A stretch of 64,000 nt of DNA from assembly GCF_014218275.1 (NCBI RefSeq), contig NZ_AP023213.1:1714001-1778000 (forward strand), in the 5' to 3' direction. This stretch comes from Citrifermentans bremense. GTDB taxonomy: Bacteria; Desulfobacterota; Desulfuromonadia; Geobacterales; Geobacteraceae. A model generated the notes under the pieces. It worked only from the letters and a program-made list of their open reading frames with translations, had not been told where the DNA came from and ran no database searches. Positions 35,290-44,100 of the stretch are shown in pieces. Numbering within the stretch: the first letter of the stretch is position 1; each line of letters starts with the position of its first letter. The position numbers and the translations under genes are program-made.

Positions 35290-37629
35290 ATGTCTCATAA
35301 TCTCGTCATAGTTGAGTCTCCCGCCAAGGCGAAGACCATAGAGAAATTCCTCGGCCACGACTACAAGGTGCTGGCCTCCTTCGGTCACGTGCGCGCCCTT
35401 CCCAGCAAGCAGGGGTCGGTGGACACGGAGCACGACTTCGAGCCCAAGTACGCCGTGCTCCCCGAGAGCAAGAAGCACATCGACGCCATCAAGAAGGAGA
35501 TGAAGGGGATCACCTCGCTGCTTCTAGCGACAGACCCCGACCGCGAGGGAGAGGCGATCTCCTGGCACCTTCTGGCGGCGCTCGGCCTGGACGGGAAGAA
35601 GAAGCTCCCGTTCGAGATCAAGCGGGTGGTCTTCCACGAGATCACCAAGGACGCCATCGTGCACGCGGTGGAAAATCCCCGCGACATCGCCCTGGACCTG
35701 GTCGACGCGCAGCAGGCGCGCTCCATCCTCGATTATCTCGTCGGCTTCACCCTCTCTCCCTTCCTCTGGAAGAAGATCCGCTACGGCCTTTCCGCCGGGC
35801 GCGTGCAGTCGGTGGCGCTCAGGCTCATCTGCGAACGGGAGAAGGAGATCCAGGCCTTCAAGGAGCAGGAGTACTGGACCATCGCCGCGAAGCTCGAGAC
35901 CGCCAAGAAGCAGGGGTTCACGGCCACGCTGGTGGAGGCCGAGGGGAAGAAGCTAGGTAAGTTCGACATCCCGGACCAGGAGACCGCCTTCAAGCACTTC
36001 GCCAAACTCGGCGGCAAGGAATTCCCGCCGCAGGAAGGGGACGAAGCGGCAAAGACGCCGCTGGTGGTCGAGAACCCGGCGCACCCCGAGTACCGGGTCG
36101 ACAAGGTCACCAAGAGCGAGAGAAAGCGCCAGCCTTCTCCCCCTTTCACCACCTCCACCTTGCAGCAGGAGGCGGCGCGCAAGCTCGGCTTCTCCGCGAA
36201 GAAGACCATGTCCACCGCGCAGAAACTCTACGAGGGTATCGACGTAGGGGAGGGGGCCGTCGGTCTCATCACCTACATGCGTACCGACTCCGTGGCCCTT
36301 TCCAACGTGGCGCTGGAAGAGGCAAAATCGGTGATCACCTCGCTCTACGGCAAGGAATACGCGCTCGATAAGCCGCGCTTTTTCAAGAACAAGTCCAAGA
36401 ACGCACAGGAAGCGCACGAGGCGGTGCGCCCGACCTACATAGCGAAGACCCCGATCGAGCTGAAGAAGTTCCTGAGCTCCGACCAGTTCAAGCTCTACGA
36501 CCTGATCTGGAAGAGGACCGTCGCCTGCCAGATGGCGGAGGCGCTCCTGGACCAGACCTCGGTCGAGATCACCGCGGGCGAGGGATTCCGCTTCCGCGTC
36601 GCCGGGACCGTGATCCGCTTCGCCGGCTTCATGAAGCTCTACATCGAGGGTGTCGACGACGAGGCGGAGGACAAGGAGAAGGAAGGGCTGCTCCCGCCGC
36701 TCTCCGAGGGGGACGTGGTCAAGCTGCAGCATCTCCTCCCCGAGCGTCACTTCACCCAGCCGCCGCCGCGCTACACAGAGGCGAGCCTGGTGAAGACCCT
36801 GGAGGAGTACGGCATCGGGCGCCCGTCCACCTACGCCTCCATTATGAACACCCTGACCGAGAGGAAGTACGCGCGCCTCGACAAGAAGCGCTTCTTCCCC
36901 GAGGACGTTGGGATGGTGGTCTCGGACCTTCTCACCAACCACTTCACCCAGTACGTCGACTACAACTTCACCGCGAACCTCGAGGAAGAGCTCGACATGG
37001 TCTCGCGCGGCGAGAAGCAGTGGCGCCCGCTTCTGCACGAGTTCTGGGGTCCCTTCATCAACCTCTTGAAATTGAAGGAAGGGGAGGTGAACAAATCCGA
37101 CTTGACCACCGAGGCGACCAACGAGGTCTGCCCGGAGTGCGGCAAGCCCTTGGTGGTGAAGCTCGGCAAGTTCGGCAAGTTCTACGCCTGCACCGGCTAC
37201 CCCGAGTGCCGCTACATCCGTCCGCTGGACAAGGAGACGGGCGAGGTGGTTGAGCCCGTGGTTTCCGAGGAAGTATGCGACAAGTGCGGCAGCCACATGC
37301 TGATCAAGGACGGGCGCTTCGGCAAGTACCTGGCCTGCTCCGCCTACCCCAACTGCAAGAACATCCAGCCGCTGGTGAAGCCCAAGGGGACCGGGATCAC
37401 CTGCGCCGAGTGCGGCAAGGGAGAGCTGATCGAGAAGAAGTCCCGTTTCGGCAAGCTCTTCTACTCCTGCAACCGGTACCCCGAGTGCAAGTTCGCCCTG
37501 TGGGACCTCCCGGTGCAGCAGCCCTGTCCCAAGTGCGGCTTCCCGCTTTTGATCAAGAAGGTCTACAAGCGCGAGGGGGAATTCCTCAAGTGCCCGAAGG
37601 AAGGGTGCGACTACAAGAGCAACCAGTAA
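35290..37629 (+). CDS. topA: DNA topoisomerase I
   Basis: Type IA topoisomerase that relaxes negative supercoils, 779 residues. Toprim domain with VIVESPAKAKTIEKFLG and ATDPDREGEAISWHL; active-site Tyr in LITYMRTDSVALS; GIGRPSTYASIMNTL in the later core. Four C-terminal zinc ribbons (CPECGKPL, CDKCGSHM, CAECGKGE, CPKCGFPL sets) follow, one more than in E. coli TopA. The start is ATG 35290, with AGGTGG upstream and the family N terminus MSHNLVIVESPAKA. The frame remains open upstream to 35110, inside dprA, but that part is not family-like. Terminated by the hairpin at 37668. Confidence 0.97.
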   Translation: MSHNLVIVESPAKAKTIEKFLGHDYKVLASFGHVRALPSKQGSVDTEHDFEPKYAVLPESKKHIDAIKKEMKGITSLLLATDPDREGEAISWHLLAALGLDGKKKLPFEIKRVVFHEITKDAIVHAVENPRDIALDLVDAQQARSILDYLVGFTLSPFLWKKIRYGLSAGRVQSVALRLICEREKEIQAFKEQEYWTIAAKLETAKKQGFTATLVEAEGKKLGKFDIPDQETAFKHFAKLGGKEFPPQEGDEAAKTPLVVENPAHPEYRVDKVTKSERKRQPSPPFTTSTLQQEAARKLGFSAKKTMSTAQKLYEGIDVGEGAVGLITYMRTDSVALSNVALEEAKSVITSLYGKEYALDKPRFFKNKSKNAQEAHEAVRPTYIAKTPIELKKFLSSDQFKLYDLIWKRTVACQMAEALLDQTSVEITAGEGFRFRVAGTVIRFAGFMKLYIEGVDDEAEDKEKEGLLPPLSEGDVVKLQHLLPERHFTQPPPRYTEASLVKTLEEYGIGRPSTYASIMNTLTERKYARLDKKRFFPEDVGMVVSDLLTNHFTQYVDYNFTANLEEELDMVSRGEKQWRPLLHEFWGPFINLLKLKEGEVNKSDLTTEATNEVCPECGKPLVVKLGKFGKFYACTGYPECRYIRPLDKETGEVVEPVVSEEVCDKCGSHMLIKDGRFGKYLACSAYPNCKNIQPLVKPKGTGITCAECGKGELIEKKSRFGKLFYSCNRYPECKFALWDLPVQQPCPKCGFPLLIKKVYKREGEFLKCPKEGCDYKSNQ

Positions 37630-37667
37630 TAGAGTCGGATGGACAGTTCGATTGATGCTACCATGAT

Positions 37668-37695
37668 GCGGGGTCTTCGGACCCCGCTTCGTTTT
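37668..37695 (+). terminator. Rho-independent terminator after topA
   Basis: Perfect 8-bp stem GCGGGGTC / GACCCCGC with a TTCG tetraloop, then TTCGTTTT. It ends topA transcription. Confidence 0.9.
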
Positions 37696-37803
37696 CAAGG
37701 GAGCCGCAGAGCGAAGCAGAGCTTCCCATTGCCTTGCCACGGTTCACATGGAAATAGTGGGAGCATGCGTTAACTATCCCATGAGTACCAGACGTGGCTG
37801 AGG

Positions 37804-37843
37804 CGTCCCCCCCTTTGCGAAGGGGGGACAGGGGGGATTTGCT
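37804..37843. repeat. Palindromic intergenic repeat (CCCCCTTTGCGAAGGGGG type)
   Basis: CCCCCCCTTTGCGAAGGGGGG followed by ACAGGGGGGATTTGC between topA and trmFO. This motif resembles short REP-like elements that, when read on the complementary strand, encode [10 protein letters not shown]. Noncoding here. Confidence 0.6.
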
Positions 37844-37888
37844 TCTAGCGACGCCCTCTTTGAACAAGCAGTTTTTTCAGGAGAAACG

Positions 37889-39196
37889 ATGACGCAGGAA
37901 ATAACGGTAATAGGTGGAGGTCTCGCCGGTTGCGAGGCGGCATGGCAGGCGGCAAGGCGCGGGGTGAAGGTGCGCCTTTTCGAGATGAAGCCCAACACCT
38001 ACAGCGAGGCGCACCACCTTCCCGGGCTGAGCGAGCTGGTCTGCTCCAACTCGCTGCGCGGCGACTCCCTTGAGAACGCGGTCGGTCTTCTGAAGGAGGA
38101 GCTGCGTCGCCTGCACTCTCTCTTCATGGAGGGTGCCGAGGCTACCAAGGTCCCGGCAGGAGGGGCGCTAGCCGTCGACCGCGACCTCTTCTCGCAGTAC
38201 ATCACCTCCCGCATCGAAAGCCATCCCCTGATCGAGGTGGTCCGGGAAGAGGTGACGCGCATCCCCGAAGAGGGGATAGTGGTCGTCGCCTCCGGCCCCC
38301 TGACCTCCGGCCTCCTCGCCGAAGAGATCGGGCGCCTTGCGGGAAGCTACCTCTACTTTTACGACGCCATCGCCCCCATCGTCGCGGCAGATTCCATCGA
38401 CTATGATAAGGCCTTCCGCGCCTCGCGCTACGGCAAGGGGGATGGCGACGACTACCTAAACTGCCCGATGAACGAGGAGCAGTACCATGCCTTCGTGCGC
38501 GAGATCATTGCGGCCGAGAAGGTGGAACCTAAGAGCTTCGAGAAGGTGGTCCACTTCGAGGGGTGCATGCCGATCGAGGAGATGGCGAGCCGCGGCGTGG
38601 AGACGCTCCGCTTCGGGCCGATGAAGCCGGTGGGGCTCGTCGATCCGAGGGTCGGGGTGGAGCCGCACGCCGTGATACAGCTGCGCCAGGAGAACCGCGA
38701 GGCGACCATGTACAATCTGGTCGGCTTCCAGACCAAGCTCACCTGGCCCGAGCAGAAAAGGATCTTCCGGATGATCCCCGGGCTGGAAAACGCGCAGTTC
38801 CTGAGGCTCGGCTCCATGCACAGGAACACCTTCATCAACGCCCCCGAGCTCCTTTTGGCGACCTGCCAGCTGAAGAGCGACCAAAGGGTCTTCTTCGCCG
38901 GCCAGATCACCGGTGTCGAGGGGTACGTCGAGTCCGCCTCCAGCGGCTTCGTTGCCGGCGTCAACGCGGCAAGGCTCGCCAGGGGGGAGGAATCGATCGT
39001 TCCCCCGGCGGAGACCGCCATCGGAGCGCTGGCCAGGCACATCACCAACACCGAGGCCGCGCACTTCCAGCCCATGAACGTGAACTACGGCCTTTTCCCG
39101 CCTCTTCCCGGGCGGGTCAAGAAGAAAGAAAAGCGCGGCCTCTTGGCGCAGCGGGGGCTGGAAGCGCTGGATAAGTGGCTCCCGGAGTTGTCCTGA
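37889..39196 (+). CDS. trmFO: tRNA (uracil-5-)-methyltransferase, folate-dependent
   Basis: FAD- and folate-dependent enzyme forming ribothymidine-54 in tRNA. 435 residues. N-terminal dinucleotide-binding motif [19 protein letters not shown]; conserved blocks [23 protein letters not shown] with the catalytic Cys, [14 protein letters not shown], and [28 protein letters not shown], and the GidA-like C-terminal FAD block [31 protein letters not shown] 37889 follows AGGAGAAACG. Sits in the dprA-topA-trmFO order found in many bacteria. A small membrane protein gene follows 40 bases later. Confidence 0.97.
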   Translation: MTQEITVIGGGLAGCEAAWQAARRGVKVRLFEMKPNTYSEAHHLPGLSELVCSNSLRGDSLENAVGLLKEELRRLHSLFMEGAEATKVPAGGALAVDRDLFSQYITSRIESHPLIEVVREEVTRIPEEGIVVVASGPLTSGLLAEEIGRLAGSYLYFYDAIAPIVAADSIDYDKAFRASRYGKGDGDDYLNCPMNEEQYHAFVREIIAAEKVEPKSFEKVVHFEGCMPIEEMASRGVETLRFGPMKPVGLVDPRVGVEPHAVIQLRQENREATMYNLVGFQTKLTWPEQKRIFRMIPGLENAQFLRLGSMHRNTFINAPELLLATCQLKSDQRVFFAGQITGVEGYVESASSGFVAGVNAARLARGEESIVPPAETAIGALARHITNTEAAHFQPMNVNYGLFPPLPGRVKKKEKRGLLAQRGLEALDKWLPELS

Positions 39197-39236
39197 CGGT
39201 TCACCTCGATAAGCCCCTTGGGGCGGGGAGGTCGGC

Positions 39237-39467
39237 ATGCAGAAAGACAAGGAGAAGACACAACTCGAGATCAGCGTCATAGGGCGCCTGATCTCGCTCG
39301 AGGCCTTTGCTTTCGTCATGGCGCTAGTATCGCTCGTCTACGGGGCCTGGGAGGACAGTTACTGGAACATCGCCCTGGGGATGGTGATCCTCGTGGGCAC
39401 TTCGCTCTTCGTGCTGAAGTGCCGGAACTGCCGCGGCAGGGACAGGGACAGGGACAGGGCGAAATAA
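39237..39467 (+). CDS. Small membrane protein
   Basis: 76 residues with two hydrophobic segments (about 15-35 and 43-60) and a Cys-containing, highly charged tail (CRNCRGRDRDRDRAK). GGGGAGG is eight bases before the ATG. It lies between trmFO and maf, 12 bases before maf, so it is part of that operon. Function unknown. Confidence 0.7.
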   Translation: MQKDKEKTQLEISVIGRLISLEAFAFVMALVSLVYGAWEDSYWNIALGMVILVGTSLFVLKCRNCRGRDRDRDRAK

Positions 39468-39479
39468 AGGAGAAGAACA

Positions 39480-40061
39480 ATGAAGAACGGCAGCATCGTG
39501 CTCGCCTCGGCGTCGCCCAGGCGGAGCGAGCTTTTGGAATCGGCGGGGATCCAGTTCCGCGTAGTCCCGGCGGACATAAACGAGGAGCCCCTCCCCGGGG
39601 AGGAGCCGGTCGATCACGTGCGAAGGCTCGCCGAAGGAAAGGCGCGCGCCGCGGCGGACCTGGCCGAAGGGAGATTTTTCCTGGGAGCCGACACCATCGT
39701 TCTTTGCGACGGCGAGATCATGGGGAAACCCAAGGACGCCGCCGATGCCGAGCGCATGCTGAAAAAGCTCTCCGGCGTCCCCCACGAGGTGGTCACCGGC
39801 TTCGCCATCTACGACCGGGAGCGCAAGGGGGCCGTGGTCGAGGCCATCAGGACCAAGGTCTTTTTCAAGCAGCTGCGCGACGAGGAGGTCCGGGACTACA
39901 TAGCCACCGGCTGTCCCTTCGACAAGGCGGGCGCCTACGCTATCCAGGGGGGCGCCGCCCACATGGTGCAGAAGATAGAGGGGTCCTACACCAACGTGGT
40001 CGGCCTGCCGCTTTGCGAGGTGGTGGACGCGCTGAGGGTGATAGGGGCGCTGGGTAGATAG
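39480..40061 (+). CDS. maf: Maf-family nucleotide pyrophosphatase
   Basis: House-cleaning enzyme that hydrolyses non-canonical or pyrimidine nucleoside triphosphates. 193 residues; IVLASASPRRSELLESAGI is the Maf signature, GADTIVLCDGEIMGKPKDAADAERML the nucleotide and metal site, and CPFDKAGAYAIQGGA the late motif. The GKP/DKAG pattern is the dTTP/UTP type (YhdE-like). ATG 39480 has AGGAGAAGAAC upstream. Eight bases separate it from yggS. Confidence 0.95.
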   Translation: MKNGSIVLASASPRRSELLESAGIQFRVVPADINEEPLPGEEPVDHVRRLAEGKARAAADLAEGRFFLGADTIVLCDGEIMGKPKDAADAERMLKKLSGVPHEVVTGFAIYDRERKGAVVEAIRTKVFFKQLRDEEVRDYIATGCPFDKAGAYAIQGGAAHMVQKIEGSYTNVVGLPLCEVVDALRVIGALGR

Positions 40062-40069
40062 GAGGGCGC

Positions 40070-40762
40070 ATGTCGGTAGCTGAGAACCTGGGCAAAATCA
40101 GGGAGCGCGTCAGGCTGGCGGCGCTGCGGGCGGGAAGGGATCCGGAATCGGTCCGGCTGGTGGCGGTCTCGAAGACCAAGCCTGCCGCGGCGATCGAGGA
40201 GGCCTTTGCCTGCGGCCAGCAGATCTTCGGCGAGAACTACGTGCAGGAGCTGGTAGGGAAAAAGGCGGAACTCTCGTCTGCGATCTCCTGGCACTTCATC
40301 GGCAACCTGCAGAGCAACAAGGTGCGCCAGATAGCCGGGATGGTCGACCTGATCCACTCGGTGGACCGGCTCTCGCTCGCCGCGGAGATCGACCGCCAGT
40401 GGGGGGCCTTGGGGAAGGTATGCGAGGTGCTGATCCAGGTCAACATCTCCCGCGAAGAGACCAAGGGGGGGACCAGCAGCGAGGAACTGCTCCAACTGGT
40501 GCGGGACGTGGCACGGCTGCCGCACTTGCGGGTCGTCGGGCTCATGACCATGCCCCCCTTTTTCGACGACCCCGAGGGGGCTCGCCCCTATTTCCGCGAA
40601 TTGAGAGAGTTGGCCGGCAAGCTTCAGGCTGCGGCCATACCCGGCGTCGAGATGCGGGAGTTGTCCATGGGGATGTCGGGGGATTTCGAGGCCGCCATAG
40701 AAGAAGGGGCGACGCTCGTGCGCGTAGGCTCCGCGCTCTTCGGGGAGAGGCAGTACCGCTAG
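40070..40762 (+). CDS. yggS: Pyridoxal-phosphate homeostasis protein YggS/PLPBP
   Basis: PLP-binding single-domain TIM barrel that buffers pyridoxal phosphate. 230 residues. The PLP lysine is in LVAVSKTKPAAAIEEA, followed by GENYVQE, WHFIGNLQSNKV and VLIQVNISREETKGG. The C-terminal phosphate site is LSMGMSGDFEAAIEEGATLVRVGSALFG. ATG 40070 follows TAGGAGGGCGC. In many bacteria this gene precedes proC or yggT-type membrane protein genes; here a small membrane protein gene follows 25 bases later. Confidence 0.95.
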   Translation: MSVAENLGKIRERVRLAALRAGRDPESVRLVAVSKTKPAAAIEEAFACGQQIFGENYVQELVGKKAELSSAISWHFIGNLQSNKVRQIAGMVDLIHSVDRLSLAAEIDRQWGALGKVCEVLIQVNISREETKGGTSSEELLQLVRDVARLPHLRVVGLMTMPPFFDDPEGARPYFRELRELAGKLQAAAIPGVEMRELSMGMSGDFEAAIEEGATLVRVGSALFGERQYR

Positions 40763-40787
40763 CCCTTGTTGAAAGAGGAGGTTTTCC

Positions 40788-41018
40788 TTGCAGCAGGAAA
40801 AGAAGGTTTCCAGACTCAGGCGCCCCTTCGTCATCGGGGGCGCGGCCATAGGCGCCGTCCTTTGCGGATGGTACCTCTACAACAACTTCGGCAGGGTGAC
40901 GCCGGTGCCCGATCCCATCTGGACCCGGTTCGTCAACCTCGCCGTCATCATGTTCCTTTGCATCTACCTGGCGAACCTGCTGAGGGTGGCAGTGGAGTTC
41001 TTCCTCAGGCGGCGCTAG
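40788..41018 (+). CDS. Small membrane protein downstream of yggS
   Basis: 76 residues, start at TTG 40788 with GAGGAGG at 40776-40782. Two hydrophobic segments (about 14-32 and 48-66) with a basic N terminus and a basic tail FFLRRR. It is the last gene of the trmFO-maf-yggS run and ends nine bases before a convergent gene. Function unknown; not a clear YggT homolog. Confidence 0.72.
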   Translation: MQQEKKVSRLRRPFVIGGAAIGAVLCGWYLYNNFGRVTPVPDPIWTRFVNLAVIMFLCIYLANLLRVAVEFFLRRR

Positions 41019-41027
41019 GGTCGGCTG

Positions 41028-41411
41028 CTACCACTCGCCCTCTTCGCGTACCTTTACCGGAACCGGCACCGTCTGCAGGAAGGTCGCTATCTTCTGGGCC
41101 ACCAGCGATTCCAAAACCGCGAACGCCATCGAGATCACCGCGTAGGCTCCCAGCGCTACAGCCATGGAGGCGGGAATCTCCAGGTCCTGCTGTGAACTCT
41201 TCACCATCCAGATCATGGCCACCGCCGCCGCGCCGCAACCGAAATGCCGCCTGACCCAGCCGTTTTGCTCTTCCAGCAGAGCCTGCAGTTGCTCGATCTC
41301 GCCCTCAAGGCAGCGCTCCTCAGCCACGAGCCAGGAGAGGTAGATCCTCGGCAACATGACAGCAGTCATGGTCAAGGTGACGGTGGCCATCAACGCGGTG
41401 AACATGTTCAT
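41028..41411 (-). CDS. Membrane protein, unknown function
   Basis: 127 residues. Hydrophobic segments at about 5-25, 58-72 and 82-103, with a charged helical region EERCLEGEIEQLQALLEEQNGWVRR between the first two that could form a short coiled coil. No family recognised. Codon use and GC match the chromosome. The upstream side is a 340-base gene-free gap. Confidence 0.6.
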   Translation of the reverse strand: MNMFTALMATVTLTMTAVMLPRIYLSWLVAEERCLEGEIEQLQALLEEQNGWVRRHFGCGAAAVAMIWMVKSSQQDLEIPASMAVALGAYAVISMAFAVLESLVAQKIATFLQTVPVPVKVREEGEW

Positions 41412-41750
41412 GCATTACCCCCTGGCTTCGTGTTTACGCTGCTTTCCTTTTCATAGCAGGAAAGAAGCCGAAACCGGCGCAACGGGGATTTTATCTCATT
41501 AACGTTACTCTCCTCCCCGTAATCATTAAGGATTATCTTCCGACTTCACGCGCAGTTTCCAGCAGACCTCTGGTTAAACCTCATACAGCTGTGCGCCATT
41601 TGAACAATCGGGCTGCGACATTCTCGCCAAATGACGCAAAAGTTGCACCACTCCAACTTGTGGAAACGCTCCCTTGAGAAAAATTAAGTTGTCACTGGCG
41701 CACCCTTCATGCTAACGCTGACCGGTTACGATCAAACTCCAGGAGCATTC
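41412..41750. other. Gene-free gap before the ABC-F gene
   Basis: About 340 bases with lower GC than flanking genes. I see no open reading frame with a ribosome-binding site, no strong hairpin and no convincing promoter boxes; promoters for the two divergent neighbours must lie here. Confidence 0.5.
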
Positions 41751-43373
41751 ATGATCCATCTGTCCAACATCACGAAGCAGCACGGCTCGCAGGTCCTCTT
41801 CCGCGAGGCGAGCTTCCAGATACTCCCCGGCACGAGGACCGGCCTCGTCGGTCCCAACGGCGCGGGAAAGACCACCCTCTTTCGCATCATCACCGGCGAG
41901 GAGGAGGTCGACGCCGGTGATATGACGCTGGCGAAGAAGACGACAATCGGCTACTTCTCTCAGGACATAGGCGACATGCGCGGGCGCTCCGCGCTGCAGG
42001 AGGTGATGGCGGTCTCGGCCGAAACGGTGCGCCTTGCCGCCGAGCTGAAGCAGATGGAAGAGCAGATGGGGCTCCCCATGTCCGACGACGACATGGCTTC
42101 TCTTCTGGAGCGCTACGGCTCCGCGATGGAGGAGTTCGAGCACCGCGGCGGCTACGACCTCGATTCGCGCGCCCAGGAGGTCTTGACCGGCCTCGGCATC
42201 GGGCCGGACCGCTTCCATAACCCCGTGGAATCGTTTTCCGGCGGCTGGCGCATGCGCGTTGCGCTCGCCGGCATCCTCACCCTGCAGCCCGACGTATTGC
42301 TTCTGGACGAGCCGACCAACCACCTGGACGTGGAATCGATCATCTGGCTCGAAGAGTGGCTTGCCAGCGAGTTCAAGGGGGCCCTTTTGATGACCAGCCA
42401 CGACCGCGACTTCATGAACCGCGTGGTGACCCGGGTCATCGAGGTGGCCAACAAGACGGTGACGACCTACGGCGGCAACTACGACTTCTACGAAAAGGAG
42501 CGTGACATCCGCCGCGAGCAGCTGATCGCGAGCCACAAGCGCCAGCAGGAGATGCTCGCCAAGGAGGAGGAATTCATCGCCCGCTTCGCCGCCCGCGCCT
42601 CGCACGCAGCGCAGGTGCAGTCCCGGGTGAAGAAGATCGAGAAGATCGAGCGCATCGAGATCCCCCCCGAGGAGCGGGTGGTCCGCTTCGAGTTCGCCGC
42701 CCCACCTAGAAGCGGCGACGACGTGGTGGTCATGGATGCGCTCGGTAAGAGCTGGGAACAGCCCGACGGCTCGGCGCAGCCCATTTTCTCCGGGGTCACC
42801 GGGGTCATCAAGAGGCTCAGCAAGATCGCGGTGGTCGGCGTGAACGGCGCCGGGAAGTCCACCTTCCTGAAGGTGCTGGCCGGCGAGACCGAGCCGAGCC
42901 AGGGGAGCGTGGCGCTCGGGGCGAACGTGGAGCTAGGCTACTTCAGCCAGCACGCCATGGAGATCCTCGATCCCAAGAAGACCATCTTCGAGACGGTGCA
43001 GGACGTGATACCGCTGGCCACCATCGGCGTCATCCGGAACCTGCTCGGCTCCTTCCTGTTCCAGGGGGACGACGTGGACAAGCGGATCGAGAACCTCTCC
43101 GGAGGGGAGAAGAGCCGCGTGGTCCTCGCGACGCTCCTGGCCAGGCCGGTCAACTTCCTGGTGTTGGACGAGCCGACCAACCACCTCGACATCCGGTCGC
43201 GCGAGATCCTCTTGAACGCGCTGGCCGACTTCGCCGGGACCGTGGTTCTGGTCAGCCACGACCGGCACTTCCTGCGCCTTTTGGTGGACCGCGTCATCGA
43301 GGTGGACCACGGCGAAATGAGGCTCTACGAGGGGGATTACGACTACTACCTCTCCAAGACCCATCACGCCTGA
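41751..43373 (+). CDS. ABC-F family ATPase (ribosome-associated type)
   Basis: Soluble protein of 540 residues with two ABC cassettes and no membrane part, the ABC-F plan of translation factors such as EttA, Uup and YbiT. First cassette: Walker A GPNGAGKTT, signature SFSGGWRMRVALAG, Walker B LLLDEPTNHLD. Second: GVNGAGKST, LSGGEKSRVVLA, LVLDEPTNHLD. Both have SHDR switch His. The inter-domain P-site linker (about 245-320) is long, charged and helical (KRQQEMLAKEEEFIARF). ATG 41751 is chosen because CAGGAG precedes it; the frame extends 14 codons upstream. The exact subfamily is not assigned. Confidence 0.93.
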   Translation: MIHLSNITKQHGSQVLFREASFQILPGTRTGLVGPNGAGKTTLFRIITGEEEVDAGDMTLAKKTTIGYFSQDIGDMRGRSALQEVMAVSAETVRLAAELKQMEEQMGLPMSDDDMASLLERYGSAMEEFEHRGGYDLDSRAQEVLTGLGIGPDRFHNPVESFSGGWRMRVALAGILTLQPDVLLLDEPTNHLDVESIIWLEEWLASEFKGALLMTSHDRDFMNRVVTRVIEVANKTVTTYGGNYDFYEKERDIRREQLIASHKRQQEMLAKEEEFIARFAARASHAAQVQSRVKKIEKIERIEIPPEERVVRFEFAAPPRSGDDVVVMDALGKSWEQPDGSAQPIFSGVTGVIKRLSKIAVVGVNGAGKSTFLKVLAGETEPSQGSVALGANVELGYFSQHAMEILDPKKTIFETVQDVIPLATIGVIRNLLGSFLFQGDDVDKRIENLSGGEKSRVVLATLLARPVNFLVLDEPTNHLDIRSREILLNALADFAGTVVLVSHDRHFLRLLVDRVIEVDHGEMRLYEGDYDYYLSKTHHA

Positions 43374-43412
43374 TCTTTAGAGATACAGGATTAAGCTCAG
43401 TTAGATTCTTGT

Positions 43413-43441
43413 TTGCTTGCCGCTCCGCTCCATGCTATAAA
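43413..43441 (+). promoter_or_regulatory. Sigma-70-type promoter
   Basis: TTGCTT at 43413-43418, 17-base spacer, TATAAA at 43436-43441 with an upstream TG (extended -10). It lies 38 bases before the start of the 130-residue hypothetical gene. Confidence 0.55.
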
Positions 43442-43479
43442 GGCAAGCACTTTACAATGCCATCGAAAAGGAGAGCACC

Positions 43480-43872
43480 ATGTCCAACAACAAGAAAAAC
43501 GAGATGACCTTTAAATACATCTTCCAATACGACTACAACCCGATCTACGTGAACGGAGCCCACGGCGGCATCTCTCCGCGCGGCGAGCTGGTGATGAACT
43601 TCTACCTTGAGCGCCAGCCGCTCCCCAACTCCATCACCCACGAGATCACCCCTGCCGGCACCATCGGTCCGGAGACCGAGGTTGAGCCTGCGGACCTGAC
43701 CCGCAGCCTGGTGCGCCAGGTGATCAACGGCGTGGTGGTGAACTACAACACCGCGCGCGAGCTACACTACTGGCTGGGCGAGAAGCTGAAGGAGATGGAA
43801 GCCCTGGAGCAGGCGAGGAACGCGGCGATCGCTGCGGCGCAGCAGGCGGCAGGCTCCGGCCAGGTTCACTAA
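43480..43872 (+). CDS. Conserved-looking cytosolic protein, unknown function
   Basis: 130 residues without signal peptide or membrane segment. The N-terminal two thirds look beta-rich (FKYIFQYDYNPIYVNGAHGGISPRGELVMNFYLERQPLP) and the C terminus is an Ala/Glu/Gln helix. AAAGGAG is placed well before the ATG. The promoter-gene-terminator arrangement indicates a single-gene unit. The beta part suggests a small barrel; no family recognised. Confidence 0.75.
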   Translation: MSNNKKNEMTFKYIFQYDYNPIYVNGAHGGISPRGELVMNFYLERQPLPNSITHEITPAGTIGPETEVEPADLTRSLVRQVINGVVVNYNTARELHYWLGEKLKEMEALEQARNAAIAAAQQAAGSGQVH

Positions 43873-43900
43873 AAGGCGGACCGGGCATCACCCTTGACCG

Positions 43901-43942
43901 AGGGGCGGGCTCCTTTCCAGGGGTTCCGCCCCTTTGAGTTTC
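43901..43942 (+). terminator. Probable terminator
   Basis: Stem AGGGGCGG / CCGCCCCT with a 17-base loop, followed by TTGAGTTT. The T tract is interrupted, so efficiency is uncertain. Confidence 0.55.
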
Positions 43943-43954
43943 CATCAGCTAACG

Positions 43955-44068
43955 GCATCGCACACGGATTTAGCGGATGACGCGGATAACGGCAGATTAA
44001 GCTAGAGCAGGGGTTTTGTTTGATCCGAAGTTATCGGTTTCGATCCGCGTCATCCGTGTGCGATGTGC
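43955..44068. repeat. Inverted repeat element (GCATCGCACACGGAT type)
   Basis: Left arm 43955-43988 and right arm 44043-44068 are inverted copies around CATCGCACACGGAT and GACGCGGAT. The left arm carries an extra nine bases that duplicate part of itself. The 54-base middle is AT-richer. It looks like a dispersed noncoding foldback repeat. Confidence 0.7.
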
Positions 44069-44100
44069 TCTTAGGGTTTTGATTTTTTGCAGAGGATAAG

